Positions 21,524-34,125 of a stretch of DNA of 64,000 nucleotides are shown here, in pieces. The notes under the pieces are model-generated. The model had not been told where the DNA came from and ran no database searches. It saw only the letters and a list, made by a program, of their open reading frames with translations. Origin of the DNA: Dictyophora rubrovolvata (lineage: Eukaryota; Basidiomycota; Agaricomycetes; Phallales; Phallaceae); the NCBI GenBank assembly GCA_029959195.1, contig CP114126.1:124001-188000 (forward strand), in the 5' to 3' direction. The stretch's first letter is position 1; each line of letters begins with the position of its first letter. The position numbers and the translations under genes are program-made.

Positions 21524-24500
21524 TTAGTCAGTGCATGCGGAAGAACGTAAAGTATATATACCTGCGGCGATAGTTTCGCCACCTCGACGTAAGACTATTC
21601 TTCCCAACTCTCTATTGACTTTGAAGGGTTCAACAGGAATGGGTAGTTCTGAGCCACTTGATGTGTTACGAATTGTAATTTCCACTTTGGCTGACGTATG
21701 CTTGGGAAGAACTCTATATGGAGGTTTTTATAAGAAGGCAACGAAAACGAGCGATTTTTTTTACCTAGGATTATTCTTGATAACCGCAGATGTTCCGCGG
21801 TCAAGTGTCGCTAATAGTTTCGTTATGGTGGCTGGAACATCTCGAGAGTGATAAAATAGTTCAACCTTGGAAACTTCTAGTGAATAAAGAGGTACAAGAA
21901 CTGGTCACGTACGTATGTTCCTGGAGTAATGGGAAGGGTGATATCAAAGACAATTATCTGCCCCGTTAATTTGGAGGCTAAAGGAACTACGTTGGAAAGA
22001 GGACACAGTACTGAACCTATGCTGAGAGAATATGAGTTTGATAATTGTAATAAGAGAGCGAAGATGTACTTCAGGTGGTTTTGATCAATGTTTGAAAGGT
22101 ATAGATCGACGTTTGTTCCAGCAGCTGACCAAGATACCGATGAATTTTCCTGTTCAATAGCTGGAAAAGTAGCACATTCAGAAACACTGTCGGATTGGAT
22201 AATCAATACACTTACATCGAACAATTGTCGTTTCTCCTCCAGGAAAAACTTTTAGCCTCTCTCCAACTTGAACAACACCGCTACATATACGTCCGGAAAC
22301 GGCCAAACCGCTCGATAGACCTGTTTGACCCTTAAATACGTTGAATATAGGTATCCGAAGGGGCAGCTCTAGCGAACGAGGTGGTGGTTCCAATTGATCT
22401 ATTTCTGATTAGCAGAGCATATAACATTTGTCGAACTCGTGTATGCTCACCTAATAATCCGACTAGTGTGGGGCCATTATACCACTTCCGCAATGATACT
22501 GTGAAACTTGGAGGGCTAATTAAATTCACGCCGTCTATTGCACTAACGGGCACAAAATTCATTTTGGAAGGAGAGAAACCAGTCTGTGATAAGAAACCTC
22601 GAAGGTCGCCGACAATTTTCTCATAACGACTGATCTCCCAGTCTACCTAAATTGAGTTCGGGTAAGTATGGGACAATTAAAAGGTAATGTGATTTACTAG
22701 ATCCAACTTATTCACTGCAACGATTACTTGAGTGACACCCAGGCTCCTAACTAACAGAAGATGCTCTTTTGTTTGACCGCCCCTTTCAAACCCTGCTTCA
22801 AATTCACCCATAGCGGAATCCACCACGAGCAAGGCGCAGTCTGCCTGAGATGCTCCAGAAATCATGTTCGGTATAAAATCCCGATGACCTGGAGCATCAA
22901 GAATAGTAATATCCCGATGGGTAGTGGAAAAATTTTGCGATGCAATATCCATAGTTATACCCCTATTATCAGTCAACGGCAGTTACGACAGAAAAAAACG
23001 GTGGAATATTACCTTTGCCTTTCTTCGGCAGTTGTGTCCAATTCCCAAGCCCAGCTGAAACTGGACTTTCCTGCTTTGTCACTGGCTCGTACAGTATTCT
23101 TTCGAGCCCCCCGGTCTATTTTTCCGAGCTCGTAGAGTAATCGACCCATTAAGGTGGATTTCCCCGCATCGACGTGACCAATAACAATAAGGTTTATTCG
23201 CGGATTCTTTCTTTGGAGGTCTAGTTTCGCCATGTCGACCAGAGCTTGATCTGTAAAGTGGGCTTTGAGGGGTTCATCGACGATCACGGGTTTTAAATCC
23301 ACAGAGATATTGAGGGAAGCCAAGTCTAATTCTTGTTGACTTGTGAAAGCAGTAGACTGCGAAGATGACTCTATCTTTGTCGTACTTGACTTAGTAGATG
23401 CGGACGATGCCATCTTTGATGTCCCAGGGAGAGCACTTACGGCTGGTCCCTTTGAACCGGCCACAGCTTTGGTCGTCTTTTTAGGTCGCTTCGCTAATGA
23501 ATAATACATCATTAGTATTATCACACATCAATTGAAATACAAAGGGGAAAAAATGAAGTGGCTCAGGACCGGCGAACACGAGTAGGAAGTGATGTTTTCT
23601 GCCGTGCTTGGAGAACAAGATCATCAGGACTAGGGGTTTCGAAACCAAATGCACTTGGCGAAAACGATATCTGTTTGAACAAACTATTCGGACGGGGTGC
23701 AAATGAGGATAGAGTACGGGCGAAAAGAGATGGCGAGCCCAAAAGATCAGGGGAAGGAGGATGTGAATACGTTTCTTGCACCACCGGAGATTGTTTTTCA
23801 ATTTCTAAAGAAGAATGCTTAATAGACACCTCCTTGGATTTAAGAGATTTAAGGGCCAGTTTAGATTGCACCGTCGAGGTCGCTTTCGTGTCTTCGAAAT
23901 TTGACCAAGCAGAACTCCCGGAACTAGGGTCCAAGGGAGCCCGGACTCTTTTCGATTGAGCGAGAAGAGAGAGCTTAGATATGCTCGGTGTTTGGGTAGG
24001 GATATTGGGCTTCATATATTTCAAGGTGGTGCTAGAGGACTGCTGCGAAATTTTTGCAAGAGATACCAACGAGGGCTTGTCTTGCTGAGTACTTTGAGCC
24101 AACGACAACCGCTGAAGGGCAGATAAGGGTCGAAGCGACGAAGGTAAGGTTGCTTCTTCTAAAGAAATACTTACTGTAAATAAAAATACCCATGTAGAGG
24201 AAGTAAAACAGCCGATCCCAGCCACTCGAATGAAGGATGTGAAAACCAAAAGAAACACACCTGTTCGTTCTTTGATAGTATTTCTCTTGGACTGTTGTTC
24301 TAGATGTGTACATCAAAAGAGAACTTCTATAAAGCATGAACCCTACCTAGAAGCCAATCTACTGACTTCTCCACGTCGAAATAAAATTCCCAGATCGCAT
24401 CCTTAATTTGCGAGTCTGATATGCCTGATGTTTCGTTCGAGCCTAATATCGAACGCGCCTGTGCGAATGCCATATCAAATTGTTCTAAATAGAGCTGGAA

Positions 24501-24684
24501 ACTTTCCCTCTTCCACTACAGTAAAATTATCACACCTCGATACTCGGGACTTATATCTTCCTCTCCACCGTCCGACAGAGGTTCATCGTCAAGTTCATCT
24601 GGATATCATTGAGCTAACGTTCCATTACTTAATATATAGTATACCTTGTAAATTAATCTTCTTTATAAAACGGTGTCGGGACAT
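21524..24684 (-). CDS. HBS1: Translational GTPase HBS1 (ribosome rescue)
   Basis: Thirteen exons between 24684 and 21524 give 829 residues. Hbs1 with Dom34/Pelota splits stalled ribosomes in no-go and non-stop decay. The N-terminal HBS1_N helix domain is seen in [15 protein letters not shown] and [25 protein letters not shown], followed by a Ser/Pro-rich linker of about 280 residues. The GTPase domain has G1 [10 protein letters not shown], switch I to GITMDIA, G3 [17 protein letters not shown]4 NKLDLV, G5 [13 protein letters not shown]-Tu-like domains II and III follow ([43 protein letters not shown]). The GHVDAGKST plus a long N-terminal extension favours Hbs1 over eRF3 or EF-1A. Whether the last GTATAT is spliced is unclear. 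Confidence 0.93.
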
Positions 24685-24765
24685 ACTAGTTGGACAGGCG
24701 TCGATGGAGTACTTTGACGTTGCTTATGTAAGTCCCTGCAGTTTTTCAAAACCTCTGTTCTAACC

Positions 24766-25401
24766 ATGAACGCATTCAAAAATGGACTCGCGATTCAAAT
24801 TAGGGTAAGCTTCAAATATAGAAGGAAAAGCACCCTTTAAATTTGAGAGATAGAACTTTTCAGTTTCAGCTCGCAGGACTGACATGGCCAAATTAACACT
24901 CATCGGTAGGCTCGGTAAAGACCCCGTTGTAAAAACTACGTCCAATAACAAAGAATACGTTGTGTAAGATTTCACTACAACAACTAATCAACTAGTTAAA
25001 CTAATTTGCACCTAGTTATACCGTCGCGACACGAAACCCACAGCCGCCCCCACGTGAAGACGGAAGTAGGTGATGTTTTGACAACAAATAATGCTGTTTA
25101 ACATAAGTCATAGCTCGTCGCGAGCCTACTACTTCCTGGCACAGCGTTCTTTCTTTCAACCCCAACTCGAATAATTATCTTAGATCTCTTAAAAAGGGAA
25201 CGCAAGTTTACGTCGAAGCTGCATATGAGCTTCAGGAAGCCGACCGGACTGCCAGTCCAGACTCGCCTACTGCTCAGCGCCAGATTTTCCTTCGACATGG
25301 TGAGTACAGATTGAACAGTTGTGAAAACTGTTTATTCATTTTTTCCAAAAGATAATATCCGAGTCTTGTCACGTCCACCCGTTGTAGAAGAAACGGAGTA
25401 G
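24766..25401 (+). CDS. RIM1: Mitochondrial single-stranded DNA-binding protein (Rim1-like)
   Basis: Exons 24766-24804, 24854-24963, 25016-25065, about 25114-25299 and 25352-25401 give 144 residues. It coats ssDNA during mtDNA replication. A mitochondrial presequence (MNAFKNGLAIQIRNFSVSARR, cleavage likely near SARR) precedes the OB fold: DMAKLTLIGRLGKDPVVK, YVVYTVATRNP, TSWHSVLSFNP, SLKKGTQVYVEAAYEL and the end QRQIFLRHDNIRVLSRP. The presequence only joins in frame when the acceptor at 24853 is used. The acceptor at 25113 could shift to 25107 (two residues more). The gene is divergent from HBS1, with 81 bp between ATGs. Confidence 0.93.
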
Positions 25402-25842
25402 GGACGCTCAATATACGTTCATTTTTCTTCCGAAAAGAGCTTTTATCTCAAGTGCAAAATATTTGTCTAGCCAATCAATACCTAGCCTATACGTAATCGT
25501 TGTGTGCTAATAGATTTTAGTATAATAACAACACCTCTCTTCCGTTTCTATCTGATTCTTCTGACGACTCGGAGTCCTGTTTAATCTGCCGTCCTTGCAA
25601 TAATGACTTGACTGAACTTATCAGCAGAATGATAGCCCTAAATGGGATACACTAATTTATTTTTCAATTCTCAATTTGGGACATATATTGAGGGAAATAA
25701 ATATGTAACTACACCATCTAAGGTAGTGTATAGTCCCGAGTCTGAGGCATTGAAACTCCGAAGACTTGCAAAGCTAGCGCATTCAGACGTTACGTTCAAA
25801 AACGGGCCCGCTTCAAACCCATTCAAATCCCCTCTTTTGGCC
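25402..25842. other. Intergenic region, mtSSB 3' flank and CLPTM1-like promoter
   Basis: 441 bp. An open frame from ATG 25642 runs into the CLPTM1-like first exon and would add 67 residues, but that stretch shows no family resemblance and is more likely 5' UTR. No other gene or repeat is seen. Confidence 0.5.
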
Positions 25843-28682
25843 ATGGACGGCCCACGAAACGCAAGACAACGCGAGGAGCCTTCGTTCTTCAAACAGTTTC
25901 TCGGATTTGCGCAGGTATGCCACTTCATATTTCGGTGGAGACTATGGGTTTGTTTTAATTGTATCAAGACAGCGATTTTGGTTTATTTTGCAACTCAATT
26001 TAGTATTATGACATTTACTCAAAGCATTTCATTGTATTTACACCCATTTTAGTCGGCGGTTTCTTCTCAAAACAGACTGTTCCCAATCCTTCCACGTCAC
26101 CGAGCCCTGTGCAGCCAAATCTTGTACAGACAAATGATGCTCCAGTATCACCCGATGCAGCTGTTCCTTCATGGCCCCTCGGAACTCCACTGGATTTATA
26201 TGTCTACATATCAAGTTTGCCATCTCCGTTGGATCTATTCTCTGATAAGCAACTAGAAGAAAACGTGCCTAATTTCGTGTGGAACAACATTGTAGGTCCT
26301 ATCTTTTGGCGTGTGCCTCGTTTTATCCACAACTCATTCATTGTTCCCCAGGATTTAGGTGACTGGGCAGATACTTCCAGGTCCATAGATTTTGATATCG
26401 CCATCCCCCACGTAATTTTTGTCTTCAATTGCTTCTGCTTTGGCCTGATTTCTTTTAGGACGTCCAACAGAATCGCTCGTTGTTATTTGCTCACATATTT
26501 GTTGTCAAGGACCACGCCACTCCCAATCCGTTTGAACCAGATTTCGACCCTCGCTCTGTTCATTATTTCAAAAAAGGTGTTTATCTTCTTTATGTATTCT
26601 TCAAAAACGAAAAATTTATGAATTGCGAGCAGTTCTCACACGACTTCTACCTAAGGCCAGAGTGAGAAAAGAGAAAAACTTGTTATCCTCGTTGGATGAA
26701 CCTGAAGTCGAGGAGGAAGAACCTGAAGTCATGGCCTTGCATTGTGAGTGTCGCCTTTTTTGGACAAGAGTTATAAATTCATTTGTGTTTAGGGCATTCT
26801 AACCTGACGCTAACTTTGGTCTCCGACAATCCAACTATCCCATACTCCAAGTTGCCTCCAGCTCTGACTCAATGTATGCGTTCGTCTCTCGGTTTCTTGG
26901 TATATTTGTTGATTGCTTGTAGATGTTAAACTTGTCTCTGGGCATCGTACTGCTGATGGTCAAGGTGTATATTGGCCTGTGCTGTTTACCAATGATTTTT
27001 GGCAGGTCAATAAATGTTCTAATGATATACTGCCACTTTACTTATATAACATGCTCAGCTTCGTAGCCAGTTCGTCGAAATCAATTCGACGACCCCAAAT
27101 CTTCCATTGCATATCACATTTTACCCCATATCGTATATGAAATTCCAAATATACGCCTCGTTGACTGCTGGATTTGAAGAGGCCGCCAAGAATAATAAAC
27201 AAACTGGTTCTGCTGAACTGGACGAATTAAAACGAATGCTCACGGAGACAAATCCTTACTTACTCATTCTTACTGCCGTGGTCAGTGTGCTCCATATGGT
27301 GTACGTGTTTAATCTGCGTATGTTTTACATGATCAATTTTTACCCGATTTTTCTTAGGTTCGAGATGCTTGCATTTTCTTCAGACGTCAGGTGAACTTTT
27401 GAAGCATATATTAGATAAAATTTTGCTAACAATGCTATGTAGCCATTGGCGAAACAAGAAAGAGCTAATCGGGGTATCAGTCCGGTGAGAAATATTGATG
27501 TAACAGCCAATATCCTACTTATATGCGTTTCACTATAGCACGGTACTGTTATCCATCATGACAACAAAATCGTAACTAACCGTGAACAGATATTGACAAA
27601 TGTCTTCACTCAAGCGGTCATTCTGCTTTATCTGTTTGATAACAACGCTGAGACCAGTTGGATGATCCTGATGGGCCAGGGAATGGGAATCCTGATTGAA
27701 ATGTGGAAGATTACTAAAGCCGTTGATATTAAGATTGTACCAGCAAACCCTGGGTCTTTTATACCATACCGAGTAGAAGTTCACGGTATAAAATCTCAAT
27801 CGAGTCCGATGTTTTTTCTTAGCTCACTCTCTTCCGATTCTGCAGATAAGCACGTATTGTCTGAGGATGAAAAGAAAACCCAGCAGTAGGTAATTCTAAT
27901 CGTCGTTTAGCGCAACGAAGAAACATCTTTCTTAGATATGATCGGGAGGCTTTCCGATATGTGGCCTATTTTGCGATCCCTTTGCTTTTATGCTACACTG
28001 TTTACTCCTTAATATATGAAACTCATCGAGGGTGGTACAGTTTTATTATTTCTACGCTGACGTCCTTCGTGTATATGTTTGGTTTCGTAAGTTCATTCAC
28101 CTTCCGCGCGCCGTAATCTCAACTAATCTCAACTTTCTTTAGGCTCAACTAATCCCGCAACTCATCATAAACTACAAATTAAAGGTAAAGCATTTGTAGT
28201 CCTTTGCGCAGATGCATTTCAAGAGCTCAATCTTTTTAGAGCGTTGCTCACATGCCTATGAAAGTACGGACTCATATTTAAACACATTGATTCTTTTATT
28301 CGAAACCTTTAGGCCATGATCTTCAAAACATTGGGGACCGTGATAGATGACCTATTTGCGTATGTGTATTGTTTAAGACATGGAGCAGTTGATGACTTTA
28401 CGCCAACATAGATTCTGTATTAAAATGCCACTTCTTCATCGGCTAGGTAATAAATGGTGCCCTTACCCATGATATTGACATAACCTTTTGTAGCTTGCTT
28501 CCGAGATGATGTTGTATTTCTTGTATTCTTATATCAGGTAAGGAACATCGGTCAAATCAATGAACCCATAAAAACCAATTTTTCAGCGGTATATTTATCG
28601 TATCGATCGCACTCGAGTCAACGAGTTTGGACAAGTAGCAGAAGCTGAAGACGACAAAAAAGAGACCAAGAAAGACAAGTAA
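25843..28682 (+). CDS. CLPTM1-family multi-pass membrane protein
   Basis: About 13 exons: 25843-25914, 25969-26002, 26053 onward, and so on to the stop at 28680-28682, roughly 640 residues. N-terminal helix AILVYFATQF precedes a large lumenal region (GTPLDLYVYISSLPSPLDLF, LGDWADTSRSIDFDIAIPHD, LFAHIFVVKD, YVKLVSGHRTADGQGVYWPVLF). The membrane half has TNVFTQAVILLYLFDNNAET, GILIEMWKITKAVDI, YVAYFAIPLLLCYTVYSLIYE, FAQLIPQLIINYKLKSVAHMPMKA and DRTRVNEFGQ. Family members (human CLPTM1, CLPTM1L) are ER lipid scramblase or receptor-retention proteins; the fungal role is not established. The first two introns (25915-25968, 26003-26052) were chosen to keep the hydrophobic segment in frame. The C-terminus is charged and disordered. 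Confidence 0.92.
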
Positions 28683-28788
28683 TATTGTTATATATGACCA
28701 TTTAATATAAACAACAATGCCTGGCAGCTCACTTTCTGCAGCAAGCGGATGATGTGACTGTGACACCCTATCGCGGCACGATGTTTCC

Positions 28789-28814
28789 TGAGTCAGATAA
28801 TTTAGATATATAAA
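28789..28814 (+). promoter_or_regulatory. Gcn4-type site (TGAGTCA) and TATA box of the glutaminyl-tRNA synthetase gene
   Basis: TGAGTCA at 28789-28795 is a perfect Gcn4/Cpc1 (AP-1) site. TATATAAA at 28807-28814 starts 42 bp before the ATG at 28849. Spacing and order suit an activator site just upstream of a TATA box. Fungal aminoacyl-tRNA synthetase genes are known targets of general amino acid control. About eight TGAGTCA/TGACTCA heptamers are expected by chance in 64 kb, so position carries the argument. Confidence 0.45.
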
Positions 28815-28848
28815 CGTGTAGAATCTCAGCTCTGCACCCATTCTTGTG

Positions 28849-31586
28849 ATGACTTCGAAAGGTAAATTCGATGCTACCGATCCCAGCGTTCAATCGCTGC
28901 TCTCGCACTTTCAGGCCATCAACTTGTCGAGCACGAAGGCCAACGAAACGGTACGGAACCCGAAGAGTGCAAATTCGCTCAAGGAGATCATCGACCGCAA
29001 TAATTTAACAGGGGCAAATTTAGAAGAGAAACAAAGCAATCTTGTTCTCCAGCTTGCTTTGCAGGGCTTGAAATTGGACACTGTGCAGCAGGATTATATT
29101 GTCAAGTATGTAACAGATGGTAAACTCAAAAGTGGCGATCAGATTGGCGGTGCGTATTATTTTGATATGTCGATGATGCAACTCTGTCTTATCCACGGTA
29201 TCATAGTCGCCATATCCTATCTAGAAAAGCATCCACTGCCGGTAGATGAAAAAGATTTTGAGAGTCATTGCGGTGTAGGTACGAAACTCGCGTATTTCGC
29301 ATCGTGTTTCTAATGGGGCTGATTTATTATGAAGGCGTGACGGTTAATATTGAGCAAATTAACAGTGTAATTGAAGAATACATATTGAGCAAGTCTCCAC
29401 GAGGCTGGGCCGATCTAGGATCTATCTTATCTGGCGTCAAAAGTCTACCCTCGTTGCGCTGGGCAAACTCCTTAGACGTAAAAAATGCTGTGGAACGCAT
29501 TTTGACTAAAACATATGGACCAAAGGATCAGGCCAAAGGAAAGACTCCCAAAGTGAGCTCTTTCTTCAGTTGTCGAACGATATGACTTTACTCTTATTTC
29601 AGCAAACCCCAGCTGCTTCTAATACCCTGAAAGTACACGAAGTCGCACGTGCTAACTCCGAGCCAAAATCGATCTTTGGGCAAGGATTTCTCGGTAGCTT
29701 GCATAAACCGGGAGGAAATCCTCAAGTTAAGCCGGAATTACGAGAGCAACACTTGGCTACGACAGGCGGCCAAGTATGGACTCGATTCCCCCCGGAGCCC
29801 AATGGGTTTCTTCACATTGGGCATTCAAAAGCGATTTTCATCAATTTTGGTTATGCTGCATTCCATAACGGTCGATGCTATTTACGATATGACGACACCA
29901 ATCCTGAAGCCGAAGAAGCTCAATATTTTGACAGTATTTTGGACATGGTGCGATGGCTAGGATTCGAACCTTGGAAGATCACGTATTCCAGTGACTATTT
30001 TCAACAGTTGTATGAGCTGGCTGTTGAATTGATTCGTCGGAACAAAGGCTATGTTTGTCATTGCGCAGGTAAGCTGTGAAAGTATAACGTCGCGATTACC
30101 TGATTTATTTTTTGTAGCGGATGAGATCAAATTGAATCGGGGTGAAAAAGAGGGCGTTCCAAGAAATGCCTGTGAACATCGCCATAGGCCAGTTGAAGAA
30201 TCTCTCGCCGAATTCACAAAAATGAAAGAAGGGAAATACCGAAAAGGAGAGGCCGTTCTTCGTATGAAACAAGACCTCGATGACGGAAATCCCCAGATGT
30301 GGGACTTGATTGCTTACCGGGTGGTTGATGCACCACATCATCGAACTGGTTCTACTTGGAAAATTTACCCGACATATGATTTTACGCACTGTTTGGTCGA
30401 CAGTTTCGAAAATATCTCGTGAGTACCGTACTCATCTTTTTGAGCTGGTATTTATTTTCCTAGACATTCCCTTTGTACTACAGAATTCATCCTGTCTAGG
30501 GTGTCCTATGAATGGCTATGTGATGCGCTGGAAGTTTATAAACCACGCCAGTCGGAGTATGGTCGACTCACTATGCAAGGGACGATTACGTCGAAGCGGA
30601 AGATATTGAGTTTAGTCAACGATGGATACGTTAAAGGTTGGGATGATCCACGCTTATTCACTTTGGTGGCCTTACGTCGCCGTGGAGTGCCTCCTGGCGC
30701 CATATTATCCTTCGTTGAATCTCTTGGTGTCTCTACGGCAGGTGTCCTAGTCGAGGCAGCACGGTTTGATCAGTCCGTCCGTCAATATCTTGAAAACACT
30801 GTCCCTCGGTTACTCATGGTACTGCGGCCCCTTAAACTCACATTGGTCAACGTCGCGAATGATTTCGTAGTCTTCATCAATAAGCCTCTACATCCAAAAC
30901 AATCAGAGATCGGAAATGTCACGATTCCTTTTACCAAAACCCTCTATATTGACAGGGATGACTTTCGCATTGAAGACTCCAGTGACTACTTCCGACTTGC
31001 TCCCGGAAAAACAGTTGGACTGTTCCAAGCACCGCATCCTATTACGTGCATTTCCTATAAAATCGATCAGACCACAGGCACCGTTATAGAGTTACTTTGC
31101 CGCCTGGAAGACGGTAAAGATGGGACTTCTCCCAAAAAACCTAAGGCATTTATTCAATGGGTGGCTGAACATGCTCCTTCCGGTAGTCCAATAAAAATTG
31201 ACGAAGTCCGCATTTTCCATCCACTGTTTAAAAGCGACAATCCAGGCGGTTTACCGAATTTTAAAGATGATATCAACGCAGACAGCCTAGAGGTTGCGAC
31301 AGAAGCTTTCATAGAAACCGGGTTTTGGTCTGTTGTTAAGAAGGCTGGGACAGTTGCCCATACTCTGAACGAGAAGGCCAAGGAAAAAGATCCGAACCAT
31401 AGACCCATTTTCGGAAAGGAAGTTGTTCGCTTCCAAGCTCTCAGGGTAGCATATTTCGCTCTTGAAAGAGACTCGGTCGTTACTTGCCTTGACGATTTAA
31501 GCGCTAAAGAAGATCAACATACGGCAGACCGCATTATACTCAATCGCATTGTTTCTCTTAAGGAAGACGTAGGAAAATCGGCTTGA
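28849..31586 (+). CDS. GLN4: Cytosolic glutaminyl-tRNA synthetase
   Basis: Exons 28849-29149, 29207-29278, 29335-29552, 29603-30068, 30118-30418 and 30464-31586 give 826 residues. The first 190 residues are the eukaryotic N-terminal domain (related to GatB appended domain; [40 protein letters not shown]). The class I catalytic core follows: [19 protein letters not shown] (HIGH), [53 protein letters not shown], and the KMSKS-equivalent [12 protein letters not shown], then [20 protein letters not shown]. Beta-barrel anticodon-binding domains end with [20 protein letters not shown] and [22 protein letters not shown] distinguish GlnRS from GluRS. The 3' end converges on the polymerase epsilon gene 96 bp away. 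Confidence 0.97.
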
Positions 31587-31682
31587 TAGAAGTACTACAC
31601 CTTTTCAATCTGTATATCGTACATTTTACAGTATAGCTTACGTGTGTCCTGTGCATTTGATAGATATAATTGCTGCTTGTAT

Positions 31683-33878
31683 CTACTCTTCTAATTCTCT
31701 AGAAGAAAGGGGGAAAGGGTTGAATTTAGACTGCACGCACCATGGAAAGAACGGGGACTTACGATGGTTCCGATCTGCAAGTGGCTGGATAATAAGTCGA
31801 AAATCCATATGAAGCTCGCAAGAAGCTACCAGGATTAAAAACATGGCATCCTTCGTATGTAAACTCATATCGATCATATTTATCAGCAAGAATCAGCTGC
31901 CGGGGAGAATGAGATGATATTGGAAGGTATGTTTATGAGCATACCGTTGTCGGCATTGGATAGAGTCTGAGTGCAGCATCGTACCCATGTAAGATAGGCT
32001 GATTTAGTAGCGGTGAGAGGTGTCCTTGATCAACAATAGTTTGGACCAACTACCCTGTTATTAATAAAGCGCACCGAAAAAAAGGAGTAGAAAATGTGCA
32101 CAAAACGTTTTAAAACCTCTGCATCAGTTTCGGGTTTCACGTTGATGAGATTTCGAAGTATTCGGGCCATCATGTCTTCGCGAAATATCACAATTTCTTG
32201 ACCGAAGAATTTGATACGACAGGGATTGCTACAGAAATGAACCTTGGGTAGTCTTTCTAGTCGCTGAGTGAATGAACGGAAAATAGGGCGTTGGGGCAGC
32301 ATGGTAGACGGGCATAAATCCTGAGGTCCGGGAATAAACACGAAGTGACAAGTATGTTCGATGAGTGGAAACGAAGAAATCAGATCTGTTAAAGCATCAA
32401 AGCCCTCTTCCGATGTTATAAGAACAAATCTTAATATCATCTAAGGGAGTCGGTACCTTGGTATGCGACAATACTTTTGGGGCTTCCTTTGGATACACCT
32501 TTGCTCGAAAAGTTCCCACACATGATGAATAATTTCGGGAGCCAATTATTGTCAATGCAACTGCGAAACAGCTTCCGGAGACCGACTAGAGTCTTTGGGT
32601 GATCTAGCCACACGTCAGACAAAACAAAAAACGTTAACTGTGTATGCTCCACCAGTTGTGCGTCGAGCCGATCCTGTCTCAATAGAGATCATCAAAGGTA
32701 TTATCTTTAAAGACAAGGATCTTACATCTTCTAACACGGAGGTGGCCCCTCTACCCAGAAAGTCGATATGGCCATAAAGCGTCCTGGAATAAAATAAATA
32801 AATTCAAAGTTCAATATAAGGCAGTATCATCGATACTACCTTGTTTGCGCCCGTCTTTCGCAGGGAGGATGTCCGATAGCATTGACAATTATTATTTCCT
32901 CGTCGGTATACATTCCTTCAATCAGGACAAAGCAACCTTCAAAAAAAAAGCCTTCGCTGGAATGGGCCTGACGAGTTAACTGTTCAGAAGGTAGAACTAA
33001 AGATTCTTAAAGGTAGCTGCTCACAGCGGGCGAAAGTTGTAACCTGACGGCACCATCGAGGTCTTCTAGGCACAGATGACCTTCTTGGTTTCTCATCAAC
33101 ATGCCTAGGAGCAAAAATTCTGATCCGGCCCGGCCTAGGAGATCTTTCGTTGATGATAACTAGTATCAATAATGGTAAATGATACTTCGAAAGCAATACT
33201 AGAAGACAGACCTTGAGAGTTTTTTCGCGATTTGCGGCCCCAAAAGGGCGAGGGGAGAAGTTTTCATTACGAAGAATTGCTTGTTTGATTATGCCAAAAC
33301 GATCACCAGCAGCTCGAATGCGAGAATCCATAGATCCGGTGAAAGTAGATTTAGCCAAAGTACTGAACCGGATGTATAGATGAACGGTAAAAGTGCGTAG
33401 GTAAAAGATGCGAAAACCTACCGCTCAAACCCGTTCCTTTCTGATGACCAATGCCATAGAGGTACTTCAAATGCGTCGACAAAATGGAGATGACTCTCGA
33501 CATCCAACACTCCATGTTTTTCCATTTCAGGTTGTGCATTCTGCATTGCTTCATACACGCGTTTTAGAACGTCCAGTCGGACCACCATTTCGGCATCTGT
33601 CAAGAAATATTCTTTCAACGAGTTATCTACGGCCAAGATCAGCATACGTGCCATCCTGACGGTTATATTCTTTTGCCAAGTGACCAATAGATTCTGCGAT
33701 ATCCTCGTCGGCAATGTTATGCTTGTCCAAAATGTCTTCAATGAATGAGGTCACCAGTGGACTTAAGGTATTTTTATATTTCGCGAAAAATAGCTTAGTC
33801 GAGTCAGTCGACGCACTAGGGATACGGTAACGTCGAAAAAAGTACCTTTGTTATTAGTTGACGTCGAGGTAGGTCCAT
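31683..33878 (-). CDS. DPB2: DNA polymerase epsilon subunit B
   Basis: About ten exons from ATG 33878 to the stop at 31683, roughly 520 residues. Dpb2/POLE2 is the essential second subunit of the leading-strand polymerase and contacts the CMG helicase through GINS. The N-terminal helical domain reads [20 protein letters not shown] and [20 protein letters not shown], then [18 protein letters not shown]. An OB fold and inactive calcineurin-like phosphodiesterase follow: [97 protein letters not shown] and [21 protein letters not shown] at the end. The phosphatase metal ligands are replaced, as is normal for B-subunits. The gene is divergent from the PHAF1-like gene, 247 bp apart. Confidence 0.94.
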
Positions 33879-34125
33879 CCTCTCCGAAGGTGAGGAGTCA
33901 AGCGCGTTCAAGAGGTGACGTTATGACCCGAATTTAGCTTGACAAAGTACAACTTCTTCAATGAATTTGTAAGCAAACGCACTATAAGCTTCATAAAACA
34001 CAGCAACTTTACTGCTCGTTTCTTGTTCGGAAAGATGAAGGCTTTAGTAATCTGCTGCAGAGGTCACGACATTCAAGCTCAAGTTAGGAGCCTTCGAGCG
34101 CTCTCGGGCTACACTTGCGCCTGGC

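Noticed and set aside
25642-25842. N-terminal extension of the CLPTM1-like protein from ATG 25642
   Set aside because: The 67 extra residues resemble nothing in the family and the ATG at 25843 gives the expected short N-terminus.
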